A stretch of 30,914 nucleotides of DNA from Aphodoplasma sp045541115 (lineage in GTDB: Bacteria > Bacillota > Clostridia > UBA1381 > UMGS1253), in NCBI GenBank assembly GCA_045541115.1, contig JAZQIM010000005.1, positions 1 through 30,914 of the forward strand, written 5' to 3'. Within the stretch, counting starts at the first letter, position 1, and each line of letters begins with the position of its first letter. The notes below the pieces were generated by a model, which was not told the DNA's origin, did no database searches, and worked only from the letters and a program-made list of their open reading frames with translations. This document shows positions 6,530 to 14,118 of the stretch, piece after piece. The translations under genes were made by a program, and so were the position numbers.

Positions 6530-6603
6530 TGGAGGCACCACCCGGATTTGAACCGGGGATGAAGGTGTTGCAGACCTCTGCCTTACCACTTGGCTATGGT
6601 GCC
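6530..6603 (-). tRNA. tRNA-Cys (GCA)
   Basis: 74 nt with encoded CCA. Acceptor GGCACCA; D arm GCCAAGTGGTAAGGC; anticodon loop CTGCAAC, giving anticodon GCA; T arm CCGGTTTGAATCCGG. Confidence 0.96.
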
Positions 6604-6660
6604 ATGTTTTTTGCCATGCATTATATTATATGCAGCAAACACAAATTTGATTATTTTTTA

Positions 6661-6699
6661 AATAAAAGGCGCAAAATACAAAATTATGCGCCTTTTATT
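6661..6699 (-). terminator. Hairpin terminator inside the tRNA array
   Basis: AATAAAAGGCGCA (6661-6673) pairs perfectly over 13 bp with TGCGCCTTTTATT (6687-6699). It lies between tRNA-Gly and tRNA-Cys, so it would split the array into Val-Asp-Phe-Gly and Cys-Glu-CAT. The downstream U tract is interrupted, so termination may be partial; no strong second promoter was seen downstream, although TATAAT repeats occur near 6620. Confidence 0.65.
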
Positions 6700-6705
6700 T
6701 GACGA

Positions 6706-6780
6706 TGGAGCGGAAGACGAGATTCGAACTCGCGACGTTCACCTTGGCAAGGTGACGCTCTACCACTGAGCCACTCCCGC
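6706..6780 (-). tRNA. tRNA-Gly (GCC)
   Basis: 75 nt with encoded CCA. Acceptor GCGGGAG; anticodon stem CACCT/AGGTG with loop TGCCA, giving anticodon GCC; T arm CGAGTTCGAATCTCG. Confidence 0.96.
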
Positions 6781-6785
6781 ATAAA

Positions 6786-6861
6786 TGGTGCCTCCGGGCG
6801 GAATCGAACCACCGACACGGGGATTTTCAGTCCCCTGCTCTACCGACTGAGCTACAGAGGC
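6786..6861 (-). tRNA. tRNA-Phe (GAA)
   Basis: 76 nt with encoded CCA. Acceptor GCCTCTG pairs with CGGAGGC; anticodon stem GGGGA/TCCCC with loop CTGAAAA, giving anticodon GAA. Confidence 0.96.
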
Positions 6862-6908
6862 ATTTGTGTCACAAAACACCAAACGCACTTTTCTTTTATA
6901 AAAAAAGA

Positions 6909-6985
6909 TGGCGACCCGGAAGGGGCTCGAACCCTCGACCTCCAGCGTGACAGGCTGGCGTTCTAACCAACTGAACTACCGGGCC
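6909..6985 (-). tRNA. tRNA-Asp (GTC)
   Basis: 77 nt with encoded CCA. Acceptor GGCCCGG pairs with CCGGGTC; discriminator G as expected for Asp; anticodon loop CTGTCAC, giving GTC. Confidence 0.96.
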
Positions 6986-6989
6986 AAAT

Positions 6990-7065
6990 TGGTGGGAGTT
7001 ACAGGGCTCGAACCTGTGACCCTCTGCTTGTAAGGCAGATGCTCTCCCAGCTGAGCTAAACTCCC
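6990..7065 (-). tRNA. tRNA-Val (TAC)
   Basis: 76 nt with encoded CCA. Acceptor GGGAGTT pairs with AACTCCC; anticodon stem CTGCC/GGCAG with loop TTACAA, giving TAC. First gene of the array, 35 nt after the predicted transcription start. Confidence 0.96.
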
Positions 7066-7070
7066 ACAAT

Positions 7071-7100
7071 TGTCGCAAAGCGGCTTGCCCGCGAGCGACA
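7071..7100 (-). other. 5' leader hairpin of the tRNA transcript
   Basis: From +2 of the predicted transcript, TGTCGC (7100-7095) pairs with GCGACA (7076-7071), enclosing a second GCGG/CCGC stem. It resembles the hairpin at the 5' end of the rRNA leader at 30754-30773. Confidence 0.6.
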
Positions 7101-7106
7101 TAGACT

Positions 7107-7135
7107 ATTATACAGAAAAGCTACCCCTGTGTCAA
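7107..7135 (-). promoter_or_regulatory. Perfect-consensus promoter of the tRNA array
   Basis: Minus strand: TTGACA (7135-7130), 17-nt spacer, TATAAT (7112-7107). Both hexamers are exact SigA consensus, as expected for stable-RNA genes. Predicted +1 is A at 7101. Confidence 0.92.
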
Positions 7136-7258
7136 ATTTATTTTTGGCTAAATTCCGTTAAATATGCGCAAATTTTCAAAGTTTTTAAAAATATCACACT
7201 TTTTCGCTATCTTACAAACTTTTTCGCAATATATCGCTTAAAAACAAAAATAAATCAA

Positions 7259-8140
7259 TTATTTACATGATTTTAAGAGATTGCACAGTTCGTCTTTATT
7301 AAAATCGTATACCTTATCGCAGAACTGACACGTCAGATTTGCACTTCCCTGCTCGTCGATAAGCTTTTGCATCTCCTCTGCACCCATGCTTATAAGTGCT
7401 CTTTCCACACGCTCTCGGCAGCAGTCGCAGTTATATTCGGGTGTGATAGCATTGTTATATATTATCATATCAAAGCCTTCTGTGGCTTTAAAAATTATAT
7501 CTTCACATGTCATATTGTCATTTAACATCGTTGTAATAGGTGGCAAGGAAGCAATTATTTTTTCGAGCTTTTGCGCATCTTCATCTGTTGCTTCTGGCAT
7601 GAGCTGCAAAAAGAAGCCGCCTGCCTTAATGACGCTTCCATCTGTGTCAACGAGAACGCCAAGTGCAATTGCGCTTGGTATTTGCTCGGATATTGCGTAA
7701 TATGCTGTTATATCCTCTGCAATTTCGCCCGATACAAGCTCAATTTGCGCCACATATGGCTCTTTAAGTCCAAGGTCACATATAACTGAAAGCGAGCCCT
7801 GGCCAACTGCACCGCCGACGTTTAGCTTGCCTGGCGTTTTGTCAGGGAGTATAACGGTTGGGTTAATGCTATAGCCTTTTACCTGTGCTTTAGAATTTCC
7901 TACTGCAATCACGCCTCCAAGCGGACCATCACCTTTTATGCGAAGCGTGATTGTATCGTTTTCGCCTTTTAGCATAGCGCCCATAATGCTTGCTGCGCTA
8001 AGAAGTCTGCCGAGTGCTGCCGTTGCAATCGGAAAGCTTTTGTGAATTTGTTGCGCGCGGCTCACAAGATTAGTTGTGTCTGCAGCAAATATTCTTATTT
8101 TACCGTCTGTGCTGACGCCTCTTAAAATCGTATCTGACAT
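7259..8140 (-). CDS. hslO: Hsp33 redox-regulated chaperone
   Basis: A 293-residue, full-length Hsp33. This cytoplasmic holdase is activated when its C-terminal zinc cysteines are oxidised, protecting proteins from aggregation during oxidative heat stress. The N-terminal core (GDGPLGGVIAVGN, KLNVGGAVGQGSLSVI, SGEIAEDITAYYAISEQIPSA) is typical. The C-terminal redox switch has CDCC followed about 30 residues later by CQFC, the CxC...CxxC zinc site. It lies 25 nt downstream of galU on the same strand, probably in one operon. In B. subtilis hslO (yacC) is also origin-proximal. Confidence 0.95.
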   Translation of the reverse strand: MSDTILRGVSTDGKIRIFAADTTNLVSRAQQIHKSFPIATAALGRLLSAASIMGAMLKGENDTITLRIKGDGPLGGVIAVGNSKAQVKGYSINPTVILPDKTPGKLNVGGAVGQGSLSVICDLGLKEPYVAQIELVSGEIAEDITAYYAISEQIPSAIALGVLVDTDGSVIKAGGFFLQLMPEATDEDAQKLEKIIASLPPITTMLNDNMTCEDIIFKATEGFDMIIYNNAITPEYNCDCCRERVERALISMGAEEMQKLIDEQGSANLTCQFCDKVYDFNKDELCNLLKSCK

Positions 8141-8165
8141 TTATTTTTCCTCCGACTCAGGTGTT

Positions 8166-9029
8166 TTATTTAACGATTTTTTTAAGATATTCCTTAAACT
8201 CATCTTTAAGGTCATCGCGCGATAGAGCGAACTCCACCGTAGCCTCCAAAAAGCCCATCCTGTTTCCGACATCGTATCTGCGGCCGATAAAATCGTATGC
8301 ATAAATATCTTCGTGTTTTGCGAGGAGACGAAGGGCATCTGTGAGCTGAATTTCGCCGCCTGCACCTGCACCTGTTTTTTCGATGCACTCAAATATTTTC
8401 GGGGAAATGATATATCGTCCGAGAATAGCGACATTTGAAGGCGCTTCTTCTTTTTTCGGCTTTTCAACTAAATCTGAAACTTTATATAAGCGTTCGCCGA
8501 TGCTTGTGCCTGCAACAGCGCCGTATTTCGAGATATCGTCGGGCGAAACAGTCTGCACGCCTAAGATACTCGACTGGTATTTGTCATATACATCTATCAT
8601 CTGCTTAAGACATGGCGTATCCGATTTTACGATGTCATCGCCGAGCAAAACTGCAAAAGGCTCATTTCCGACAAATGTTTTTGCGCAGTAAATAGCATGT
8701 CCAAGACCTTTTGCTTCCTTCTGGCGCACATAGTGAATGTTTGCCATGTTTGAGATGTCCTGAACGATTTTTATAAGCTCTTGTTTTCCGCTCTTTTCAA
8801 GCTCTGTTTCAAGCTCGTACGCCTTGTCAAAATGATCCTCAATTGCACGCTTTGTGCGGCCTGTTATGATTATTATATCTTCAATTCCGCTTTTTACGGC
8901 TTCATCAATGATATACTGTATTGTCGGCGTATCGACTATGGGAAGCATTTCCTTTGGCATCGCTTTTGTTGCGGGCAAAAATCTTGTGCCAAGACCTGCT
9001 GCAGGGATAACTGCTTTTTTTACTTTCAT
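8166..9029 (-). CDS. galU: UTP-glucose-1-phosphate uridylyltransferase
   Basis: A 287-residue nucleotidyltransferase that makes UDP-glucose from UTP and glucose-1-phosphate for cell-envelope polysaccharides and glycolipids. The N-terminal signature (AVIPAAGLGTRFLPATKAMP) contains the G.GTR nucleotide loop and the reactive Lys. TPTIQYIIDEAV, VLLGDDIV, LVEKPK and AGGEIQLTDAL are the usual GalU blocks. The start is placed at ATG 9029 because GGAGG lies 7 nt upstream and MKVKKAVIPAAG is the standard N-terminus; the frame is open six codons further upstream without a ribosome site. First gene of a galU-hslO unit. Confidence 0.95.
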   Translation of the reverse strand: MKVKKAVIPAAGLGTRFLPATKAMPKEMLPIVDTPTIQYIIDEAVKSGIEDIIIITGRTKRAIEDHFDKAYELETELEKSGKQELIKIVQDISNMANIHYVRQKEAKGLGHAIYCAKTFVGNEPFAVLLGDDIVKSDTPCLKQMIDVYDKYQSSILGVQTVSPDDISKYGAVAGTSIGERLYKVSDLVEKPKKEEAPSNVAILGRYIISPKIFECIEKTGAGAGGEIQLTDALRLLAKHEDIYAYDFIGRRYDVGNRMGFLEATVEFALSRDDLKDEFKEYLKKIVK

Positions 9030-9063
9030 AGAAAAACCTCCACTCAAAATATGTTATATATAT

Positions 9064-9092
9064 ATTTTAACAATTCAAAAAGCAAAAGTAAA
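9064..9092 (-). promoter_or_regulatory. Probable promoter of galU-hslO
   Basis: Minus strand: TTTACT (9092-9087), 17-nt spacer, TAAAAT (9069-9064). The hexamers are the same as in the parA promoter. Confidence 0.5.
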
Positions 9093-9113
9093 CAGAAAAA
9101 CAAATTTATTTAT

Positions 9114-9142
9114 AAAAGAGAGGCAAAATCTGCCTCTCTTTT
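9114..9142 (-). terminator. Terminator of the aminopeptidase gene
   Basis: AAAAGAGAGGCA (9114-9125) pairs perfectly with TGCCTCTCTTTT (9131-9142). It lies 14 nt after the aminopeptidase stop on the minus strand. Confidence 0.85.
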
Positions 9143-9156
9143 GGGTATTTGTGAAA

Positions 9157-10569
9157 TTATGCCTCGAAAAATGCCTTATACGTTTTATAAGTCATATAGC
9201 AGTCGGATTTGTGTGCAAGCTCAAACGGTGCATGCATACATAGAATCGGCGTACCGCAATCAAGAACGTTAAGACCGAGATTTGCGACGTATTGTGCGAT
9301 TGTACCGCCGCCACCAACGTCTACCTTGCCAAGCTCTCCTATCTGCCATAAAATATCGTTATCGTTTAATATTTTTCTTATGCGCGCAACAAATTCTGCA
9401 TTTGCATCGCTTGAATCCGATTTTCCACGGCCGCCTGTGTATTTGGAAATAAATACGCCACAGCCTGCAAAAGCAGCGTTTTTCTTGTCATATACCGATG
9501 GATATTGCGGGTCATATGCAGCGCCGACATCGGCCGATAAGCAGTCGCTCGACGATAAAATCTTGTTTAAAACGTAAGCATCGCAGCTTCCTTTTATTTT
9601 TGTTATAATCTCGCCCAGAGCAAGCTCAAAGAAACGTGACTTCATGCCTGTCTGGCCCATTGAGCCGATTTCTTCCTTGTCAACAAGCATGCACATAGCT
9701 GTTTTTTTCGGGTTTGCACATGAGAAAGCATCGATAATAGCCTTTAAAGAAGCGTATGCACAAACGCGGTCGTCCTGGCCGTATGAGCCTACAAATCCGC
9801 GGTCAAAGCCTATGTCGCGTGCTTTACCTGATGGAACAAACTCAATTTCTGCGCTTGTAAAATCCTGCTCTGTTATGCCATATTTCTCGTTTAATATGGA
9901 AAGCACATTGAATTTTACTTTTTCCTTTATTTCGTCATCGCCTTTTGCCATAGAGCCGATTAAGATATGGAAGTTGTCGGCGTCAAAAGCTTTTGCGAGC
10001 TGTTTTTGCATCTGCTCTTGCGAAAGGTGCGGCAAAAGGTCTGTGATTGCAAATACGGGGTCGTTTTCGTTTTCGCCTATGCAAATATCGATGCATGTGC
10101 CGTCCGTTTTGCATATTGTGCCGTGCATTGCGAGCGGAAGTGTCAGCCAGTGGTATTTTTTAATTCCGCCGTAATACTGCGTTTTAAACCACGCCATATT
10201 TTCGTCCTCAAAGAGCGGTCGTGATTTTAAATCGAAGCGTGGTGAGTCAATGTGTGAGCCGACGAGATTTACGCCGTTTTCAATATCTTCAGAGCCAATT
10301 ACTGCAAGCAAAATTGCCTTTTTGTTATTTGTGATATAAACCTTATCGCCGCTTCGCAGCTCCTTTTTATCCTCAAGAGCGACAAAGCCGTTTTCTTCGG
10401 CAATTTTCTTTGATAGCTCGCATGCTTCCCTCTCGGTTTTTGCAAGCGTTAAAAAGTCTTTATATCCTTCGCAGTAGCCAAAAACCTCGTCTTTAAACGA
10501 ATCACAAAGGATTTCGTTTGCGTGCTTTGGCGAATATGATAAGGATTCAAATAATGATTTATCGTCCAT
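9157..10569 (-). CDS. M18 family metallo-aminopeptidase
   Basis: A 470-residue cytosolic aminopeptidase of family M18 (clan MH, dinuclear zinc), which removes N-terminal residues from peptides. The metal and catalytic motifs are present in order: the His ligand in LVGSHIDSPR, the bridging Asp in YGQDDRVCAY, the Glu pair in VDKEEIGS, the Asp in LSADVGAAYDP and the last His in MHAPFELAHKSD. Length agrees with bacterial M18 enzymes of the Clostridia ApeA type. The enzyme would form a large dodecamer. A monocistronic gene with its own promoter and terminator, divergent from the his operon. Substrate preference (Asp/Glu or broad) cannot be read from the sequence. Confidence 0.93.
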   Translation of the reverse strand: MDDKSLFESLSYSPKHANEILCDSFKDEVFGYCEGYKDFLTLAKTEREACELSKKIAEENGFVALEDKKELRSGDKVYITNNKKAILLAVIGSEDIENGVNLVGSHIDSPRFDLKSRPLFEDENMAWFKTQYYGGIKKYHWLTLPLAMHGTICKTDGTCIDICIGENENDPVFAITDLLPHLSQEQMQKQLAKAFDADNFHILIGSMAKGDDEIKEKVKFNVLSILNEKYGITEQDFTSAEIEFVPSGKARDIGFDRGFVGSYGQDDRVCAYASLKAIIDAFSCANPKKTAMCMLVDKEEIGSMGQTGMKSRFFELALGEIITKIKGSCDAYVLNKILSSSDCLSADVGAAYDPQYPSVYDKKNAAFAGCGVFISKYTGGRGKSDSSDANAEFVARIRKILNDNDILWQIGELGKVDVGGGGTIAQYVANLGLNVLDCGTPILCMHAPFELAHKSDCYMTYKTYKAFFEA

Positions 10570-10604
10570 ATTAAACTACCCCCATAAAAAATTTTGTTTA
10601 TAAT

Positions 10605-10633
10605 AGTATATCATTATAAATACATTTTTACAA
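10605..10633 (-). promoter_or_regulatory. Promoter of the M18 aminopeptidase gene
   Basis: Minus strand: TTGTAA (10633-10628), 17-nt spacer, TATACT (10610-10605). Confidence 0.7.
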
Positions 10634-10683
10634 ACTTTATTTGCAAAAACGCCATATTTAGTATAAAATTTTATTAAGATGTA

Positions 10684-10712
10684 TTGACAAAGGGTAAAAG
10701 TGGTTATATAAT
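10684..10712 (+). promoter_or_regulatory. Perfect-consensus promoter of the his operon
   Basis: TTGACA (10684-10689), 17-nt spacer, TATAAT (10707-10712). The predicted start near 10719 leaves a leader of only about 47 nt. There is no room for a T-box, and no leader peptide or attenuator was seen. Confidence 0.88.
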
Positions 10713-10765
10713 ATCTTTATTGATTTAGCGAAATAAAGCCGTAAACTGATTTAGGAAGTGATACA

Positions 10766-12031
10766 ATGCTTAATTTAAAATATCATACACCGGAAGGAGT
10801 TATGGACTTTTTGCCCGACGAATGTGCGGCAAAAAAGGGCGTGGAAGACAAAATTGCGCGCTGTTTTGCATCTTATGGATACAAAACGATTCAGACGCCT
10901 GCCTTCGAGTATATTGACATATATTCTGACAGCACAGGAGATGTATCTGCGCAAAAGCTCTATAAGTTTTTCGATGCACAGGGACGTACACTTGCGCTTC
11001 GTGGCGATATTACAACATCTATTGCACGTGTAATGGGAACAAAGTACAACGCGCCACTCCCGGCAAGGCTTTGCTATGTTGCCGATGCATTTAGATATGA
11101 CGGCTCATCGTCATCGCTTAGCTCAGAATTTACGCAAGCAGGCATTGAGCTTATAGGCGATGGCTCGTGTGAGGCGGACGCAGAGGCGATTATCGTTACA
11201 ATAAATGCGCTTCTTGCATCGGGGCTTGATGAATTTCAGATAGACATCGGACAGGTTGAGTTTTTTAAGGGTCTTGCAGAGCAGATTGGACTCGACGATG
11301 AGGACTTTGAAAAAATGCGCACGATGATTGACTTTAAAGACTCGTTTTCAATATCGCAGGTGCTTAGCGCATATAAAGCCGATGAGCAAATTAAGGATTT
11401 ACTTTGCCGTATGCCGTATCTTTTCGGCGGTTCAGAGGTGCTTGAACAGGCAAATTCGCCAATGCTTAACGAGCGCTCAAGAAAGGCGCTTGAAAACTTA
11501 AAAAATGTGTATAAAATAATTTGTGAGTGCGGACTTGAAAAGTATGTGTCGCTCGATTTGGGAATGCTTCAAAGCATCGATTACTATACGGGCGTAATTT
11601 TTAAAGGCTTTACTTATGACGTAGGTTTTGCTGTATGTGGCGGCGGAAGATACGATTCTTTGATTGGAAACTTCGGCAAGGATATGAGCGCCGTTGGCAT
11701 TTCAATAAGCGTAAACCGTGTTGTGTCGGCGCTTATAAGACAGGATAAGCAAATCGAAAAGAGCAAGACCGATGCCCTTATAATTATGAAGGACTGCTTT
11801 GCGCAGGCGCTAAACGCGGCAAACAAGCTTCGCGCAGGCGGCATTTGTATAGAAAATTATTATGAGTCGGCAAATGTGAAGGATGCGCTCTTGTTTGCGC
11901 AGCAACGCGGCATCAAATATGTGATTTTGGCAACCGATGAGAAAAAAATTGAAATATATTCATCAAACGGAGAAGTAAAAACGCTTAAAGCAGATGATAT
12001 CGAAAAGGCAAAGGAGGTCTTGGCGCTGTGA
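10766..12031 (+). CDS. hisZ: ATP phosphoribosyltransferase regulatory subunit
   Basis: A 421-residue HisRS-like paralogue without tRNA-charging function. It forms an octamer with short-form HisG and is needed for its activity and histidine feedback in the first step of histidine synthesis. The N-terminal TPEGVMDFLPDE, the LRGDITTSIARV motif-2-like region, the histidine-A-like DYYTGVIFKGF and GGGRYDSLIG are all recognisable. A C-terminal domain (about 320-421) resembles the HisRS anticodon-binding region but is divergent. Location directly before a short hisG makes HisZ far more likely than a true HisRS. GGAAGTG provides the ribosome site. First gene of the operon; its TGA overlaps the hisG GTG by 4 nt. 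Confidence 0.93.
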   Translation: MLNLKYHTPEGVMDFLPDECAAKKGVEDKIARCFASYGYKTIQTPAFEYIDIYSDSTGDVSAQKLYKFFDAQGRTLALRGDITTSIARVMGTKYNAPLPARLCYVADAFRYDGSSSSLSSEFTQAGIELIGDGSCEADAEAIIVTINALLASGLDEFQIDIGQVEFFKGLAEQIGLDDEDFEKMRTMIDFKDSFSISQVLSAYKADEQIKDLLCRMPYLFGGSEVLEQANSPMLNERSRKALENLKNVYKIICECGLEKYVSLDLGMLQSIDYYTGVIFKGFTYDVGFAVCGGGRYDSLIGNFGKDMSAVGISISVNRVVSALIRQDKQIEKSKTDALIIMKDCFAQALNAANKLRAGGICIENYYESANVKDALLFAQQRGIKYVILATDEKKIEIYSSNGEVKTLKADDIEKAKEVLAL

Positions 12032-12681
12032 AATATCTTACAATAGCTCTTGCAAAAGGAAGACTTGCGGAGATTTCGATGGATTTGTTTATGCAGATAG
12101 GGCTTGACTGCTCTGAAATGAAGAAAAAAAGCCGTAAGCTTATATTTACAGACGAAAAAAACAAGGTCAAATTTATCTTGGTAAAAGCATCTGACGTACC
12201 GACATATGTTGAATATGGCGCAGCAGACATAGGAATTGTCGGCAAGGATACGCTTCTTGAAGAAGGAAGAAATCTTTATGAGATGATAAACCTCGGAGTA
12301 GGAAATTGCCGTATGTGCGTATGCGGACCTGAAAGCATGAAAGATAAGCTTTCCGAGGCAAACAATCTTCGCGTGGCATCGAAGTTTACAAACATTGCCC
12401 AAAACTATTTTTTCAGAGAAAAAGGACGTACTGTTGAAATAATAAAACTGCATGGCTCAGTTGAGCTTGCGCCGCTTGTGGGGCTTTCCGAAGTAATAGT
12501 TGATATCGTTGAATCGGGAAAGACGCTTGAAGAAAACGGGCTTTGTGTGCTTGAAACAATATGCGACATATCGGCGCGCTTTGTTGTAAACAGAGTAAGC
12601 ATGAAGATGGAGCGCGAGCGAATACTTGATATTGTGTCAAAAATGAAGGCTGTAATGGATACGGAGGACAGTTTATCATGA
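12028..12681 (+). CDS. hisG: ATP phosphoribosyltransferase, short-form catalytic subunit
   Basis: A 217-residue HisG that condenses ATP and PRPP to phosphoribosyl-ATP, the committed step of histidine synthesis. It is the short form, lacking the C-terminal regulatory ACT-like domain, which matches the presence of hisZ. Conserved blocks: LTIALAKGRL, YVEYGAADIGIVGKD, and the PRPP loop EVIVDIVESGKTLEENGL. The start is a GTG inside the hisZ stop (GTGA overlap), preceded by AAGGAGG. It ends with an ATGA overlap with hisA. The tight overlaps imply translational coupling. Confidence 0.95.
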   Translation: MKYLTIALAKGRLAEISMDLFMQIGLDCSEMKKKSRKLIFTDEKNKVKFILVKASDVPTYVEYGAADIGIVGKDTLLEEGRNLYEMINLGVGNCRMCVCGPESMKDKLSEANNLRVASKFTNIAQNYFFREKGRTVEIIKLHGSVELAPLVGLSEVIVDIVESGKTLEENGLCVLETICDISARFVVNRVSMKMERERILDIVSKMKAVMDTEDSLS

Positions 12682-13403
12682 GAATTTATCCGGCAATTGA
12701 TATAAAGGACGGTAAATGTGTAAGACTTTTTAAAGGAAAATTTGATGATGTGACGGTCTATGGCGATAATCCGGCGCAAATGGCTAAAAAGTGGGAGTCG
12801 CTTGGAGCCGAGTTTATACATGTCGTTGACCTTGACGGTGCACTTGCCGGCGACAGCGTGAGCGCAGAGGCGATTAAAAGCATTTGTGATAGCGTAAATG
12901 TAAGCGTACAGACAGGCGGCGGCGTAAGAGCGCTTGAAGATATAGAAAAACGCTTGTCATGGGGCGTAAAACGTGTTATACTTGGTACTGTAGCGGTAAA
13001 TGATCCGGATTTTGTAAAGAATGCGATAAAGAACTTCGGTGCGGACAGCATCGTTGTAGGCATTGATGCAAAAGACGGTTATGCGGCGACGCATGGCTGG
13101 GAAAAAGTGAGCAAAATAAGCGCAGTAGAGTTTGCAAAAAATATGCAGGATATCGGCGTAAAGACGATTGTCTATACTGATATTGCAACCGACGGAACGC
13201 TTGGCGGCTCAAATGTCGCGGCTATGCGCGAGATGGCTCTGGCTGTGCCGCAAATCGATGTTATTGCATCGGGCGGAATAGGCAGCATGCAAGATATTTT
13301 GGCGCTTGACGGAAGCGGTGTAGGCGGTGTGATTGTCGGAAAAGCCTTATACACCGAGAGAGTCAACTTAAAAGAAGCGATAGAGAAAACAAAAAATCTA
13401 TAA
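12678..13403 (+). CDS. hisA: ProFAR isomerase (phosphoribosylformimino-AICAR isomerase)
   Basis: A 241-residue TIM-barrel enzyme that isomerises ProFAR to PRFAR. PAIDIKDGKCVRL carries the catalytic Asp near residue 8; the second half has YTDIATDGTLGG with the other catalytic Asp; phosphate-binding loops are GGGVR and ASGGIGS; and GVIVGKALY lies near the end. HisF shares the fold, but the IDIKDG and DGTL signatures point to HisA. It overlaps hisG by 4 nt. hisH and hisF, normally adjacent, are absent from this operon. Confidence 0.95.
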   Translation: MRIYPAIDIKDGKCVRLFKGKFDDVTVYGDNPAQMAKKWESLGAEFIHVVDLDGALAGDSVSAEAIKSICDSVNVSVQTGGGVRALEDIEKRLSWGVKRVILGTVAVNDPDFVKNAIKNFGADSIVVGIDAKDGYAATHGWEKVSKISAVEFAKNMQDIGVKTIVYTDIATDGTLGGSNVAAMREMALAVPQIDVIASGGIGSMQDILALDGSGVGGVIVGKALYTERVNLKEAIEKTKNL

Positions 13404-13428
13404 TCAATATAAAGGATGGCGAATAAAC

Positions 13429-14070
13429 GTGAATTTATCACAGAGTGTAAAATTTGATGAAAAGGGACTTGTGCCAGCGGTTGTACAGGATATTGATACG
13501 AATCGCGTGCTTATGGTTGCTTATATGAACGAAGAGTCGCTTAAAATGACTCTTGAAACAAAAAAGGCTACGTTTTTTTCGAGAAGCAGACAAAAGCTTT
13601 GGGTAAAAGGCGAAAACTCGGGACATTTTATGAATGTTGAGCAGATATATCTTGATTGTGACGGCGATACGCTCGTTTTAAAGGTAAAGCCTGATGGCCC
13701 GGCGTGCCATACGAACAATTTCTCGTGCTTCTATCGCAAGGCGGATGAAAATGGAGAGCTTTCGGAGGTTGAAACGGCAAATGGCGCTGACTGCGGAATT
13801 TTCTCCGATGTTTACAAGGTAATCGAAGACAGACGTGACAACCCGAAGGAAGGCTCATATACAAATTACTTGTTTGACAAGGGAATTGACAAGATATTAA
13901 AGAAAGTCGGCGAAGAGACGGCGGAAGTTATTATCGGAGCAAAAAATGCAAGCAAGGACGAAATTCAATATGAGGTTGCAGACCTTATGTATCATTTGTC
14001 TGTAATGCTTTGTGAGCGTGGACTTGACTGGCACGACATATATGAAGAGCTATACAAAAGATACAAATAA
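13429..14070 (+). CDS. hisIE: Bifunctional phosphoribosyl-AMP cyclohydrolase/phosphoribosyl-ATP pyrophosphohydrolase
   Basis: A 213-residue fusion. The N-terminal HisI half (about 1-115) opens the PR-AMP ring: WVKGENSGHF, the metal-binding DCDGDTLVLK, and the CHTNNFSCFY cysteines are present. The C-terminal HisE half (about 120-213) hydrolyses PR-ATP: EGSYTNYLF, KILKKVGEETAEVIIGAKN and EVADLMYHLSVML show its acidic magnesium sites. The two activities are steps 2 and 3 of the pathway. The start is GTG, 25 nt after hisA, with AAGGATGG upstream; this is a weaker initiation site than for the overlapping genes. Last gene of this partial operon, ended by a hairpin terminator. Confidence 0.95.
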   Translation: MNLSQSVKFDEKGLVPAVVQDIDTNRVLMVAYMNEESLKMTLETKKATFFSRSRQKLWVKGENSGHFMNVEQIYLDCDGDTLVLKVKPDGPACHTNNFSCFYRKADENGELSEVETANGADCGIFSDVYKVIEDRRDNPKEGSYTNYLFDKGIDKILKKVGEETAEVIIGAKNASKDEIQYEVADLMYHLSVMLCERGLDWHDIYEELYKRYK

Positions 14071-14081
14071 ACAAATAAAAT

Positions 14082-14117
14082 GCCCGGACATTGTTTAATG
14101 CCCGGGCTTAATTTTTT
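14082..14117. terminator. Bidirectional terminator between hisIE and serS
   Basis: GCCCGG (14082-14087) pairs with CCGGGC (14102-14107), followed by TTAATTTTTTATT. In the other direction the stem is followed by ATTTTATTTG, so it can also serve the converging serS. Confidence 0.75.
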
Positions 14118-14118
14118 A

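Noticed and set aside
6896..7078. 60-residue minus-strand ORF across two tRNA genes
   Set aside because: It reads straight through tRNA-Asp and tRNA-Val; this kind of ORF is a known spurious product of tRNA sequence.
8141..8467. 108-residue minus-strand ORF
   Set aside because: Alternative frame of the 3' end of galU; basic N-terminus is an artefact.
9644..10174. 176-residue plus-strand ORF
   Set aside because: It is antisense to the well-supported M18 aminopeptidase, with no ribosome site or protein-like composition.
10713..10765. T-box or attenuator before hisZ
   Set aside because: The predicted leader is only about 47 nt and lacks a terminator hairpin or specifier-type structure.
11860..12453. 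197-residue minus-strand ORF
   Set aside because: Antisense to the hisZ/hisG junction; Phe/Cys-rich low-quality sequence.
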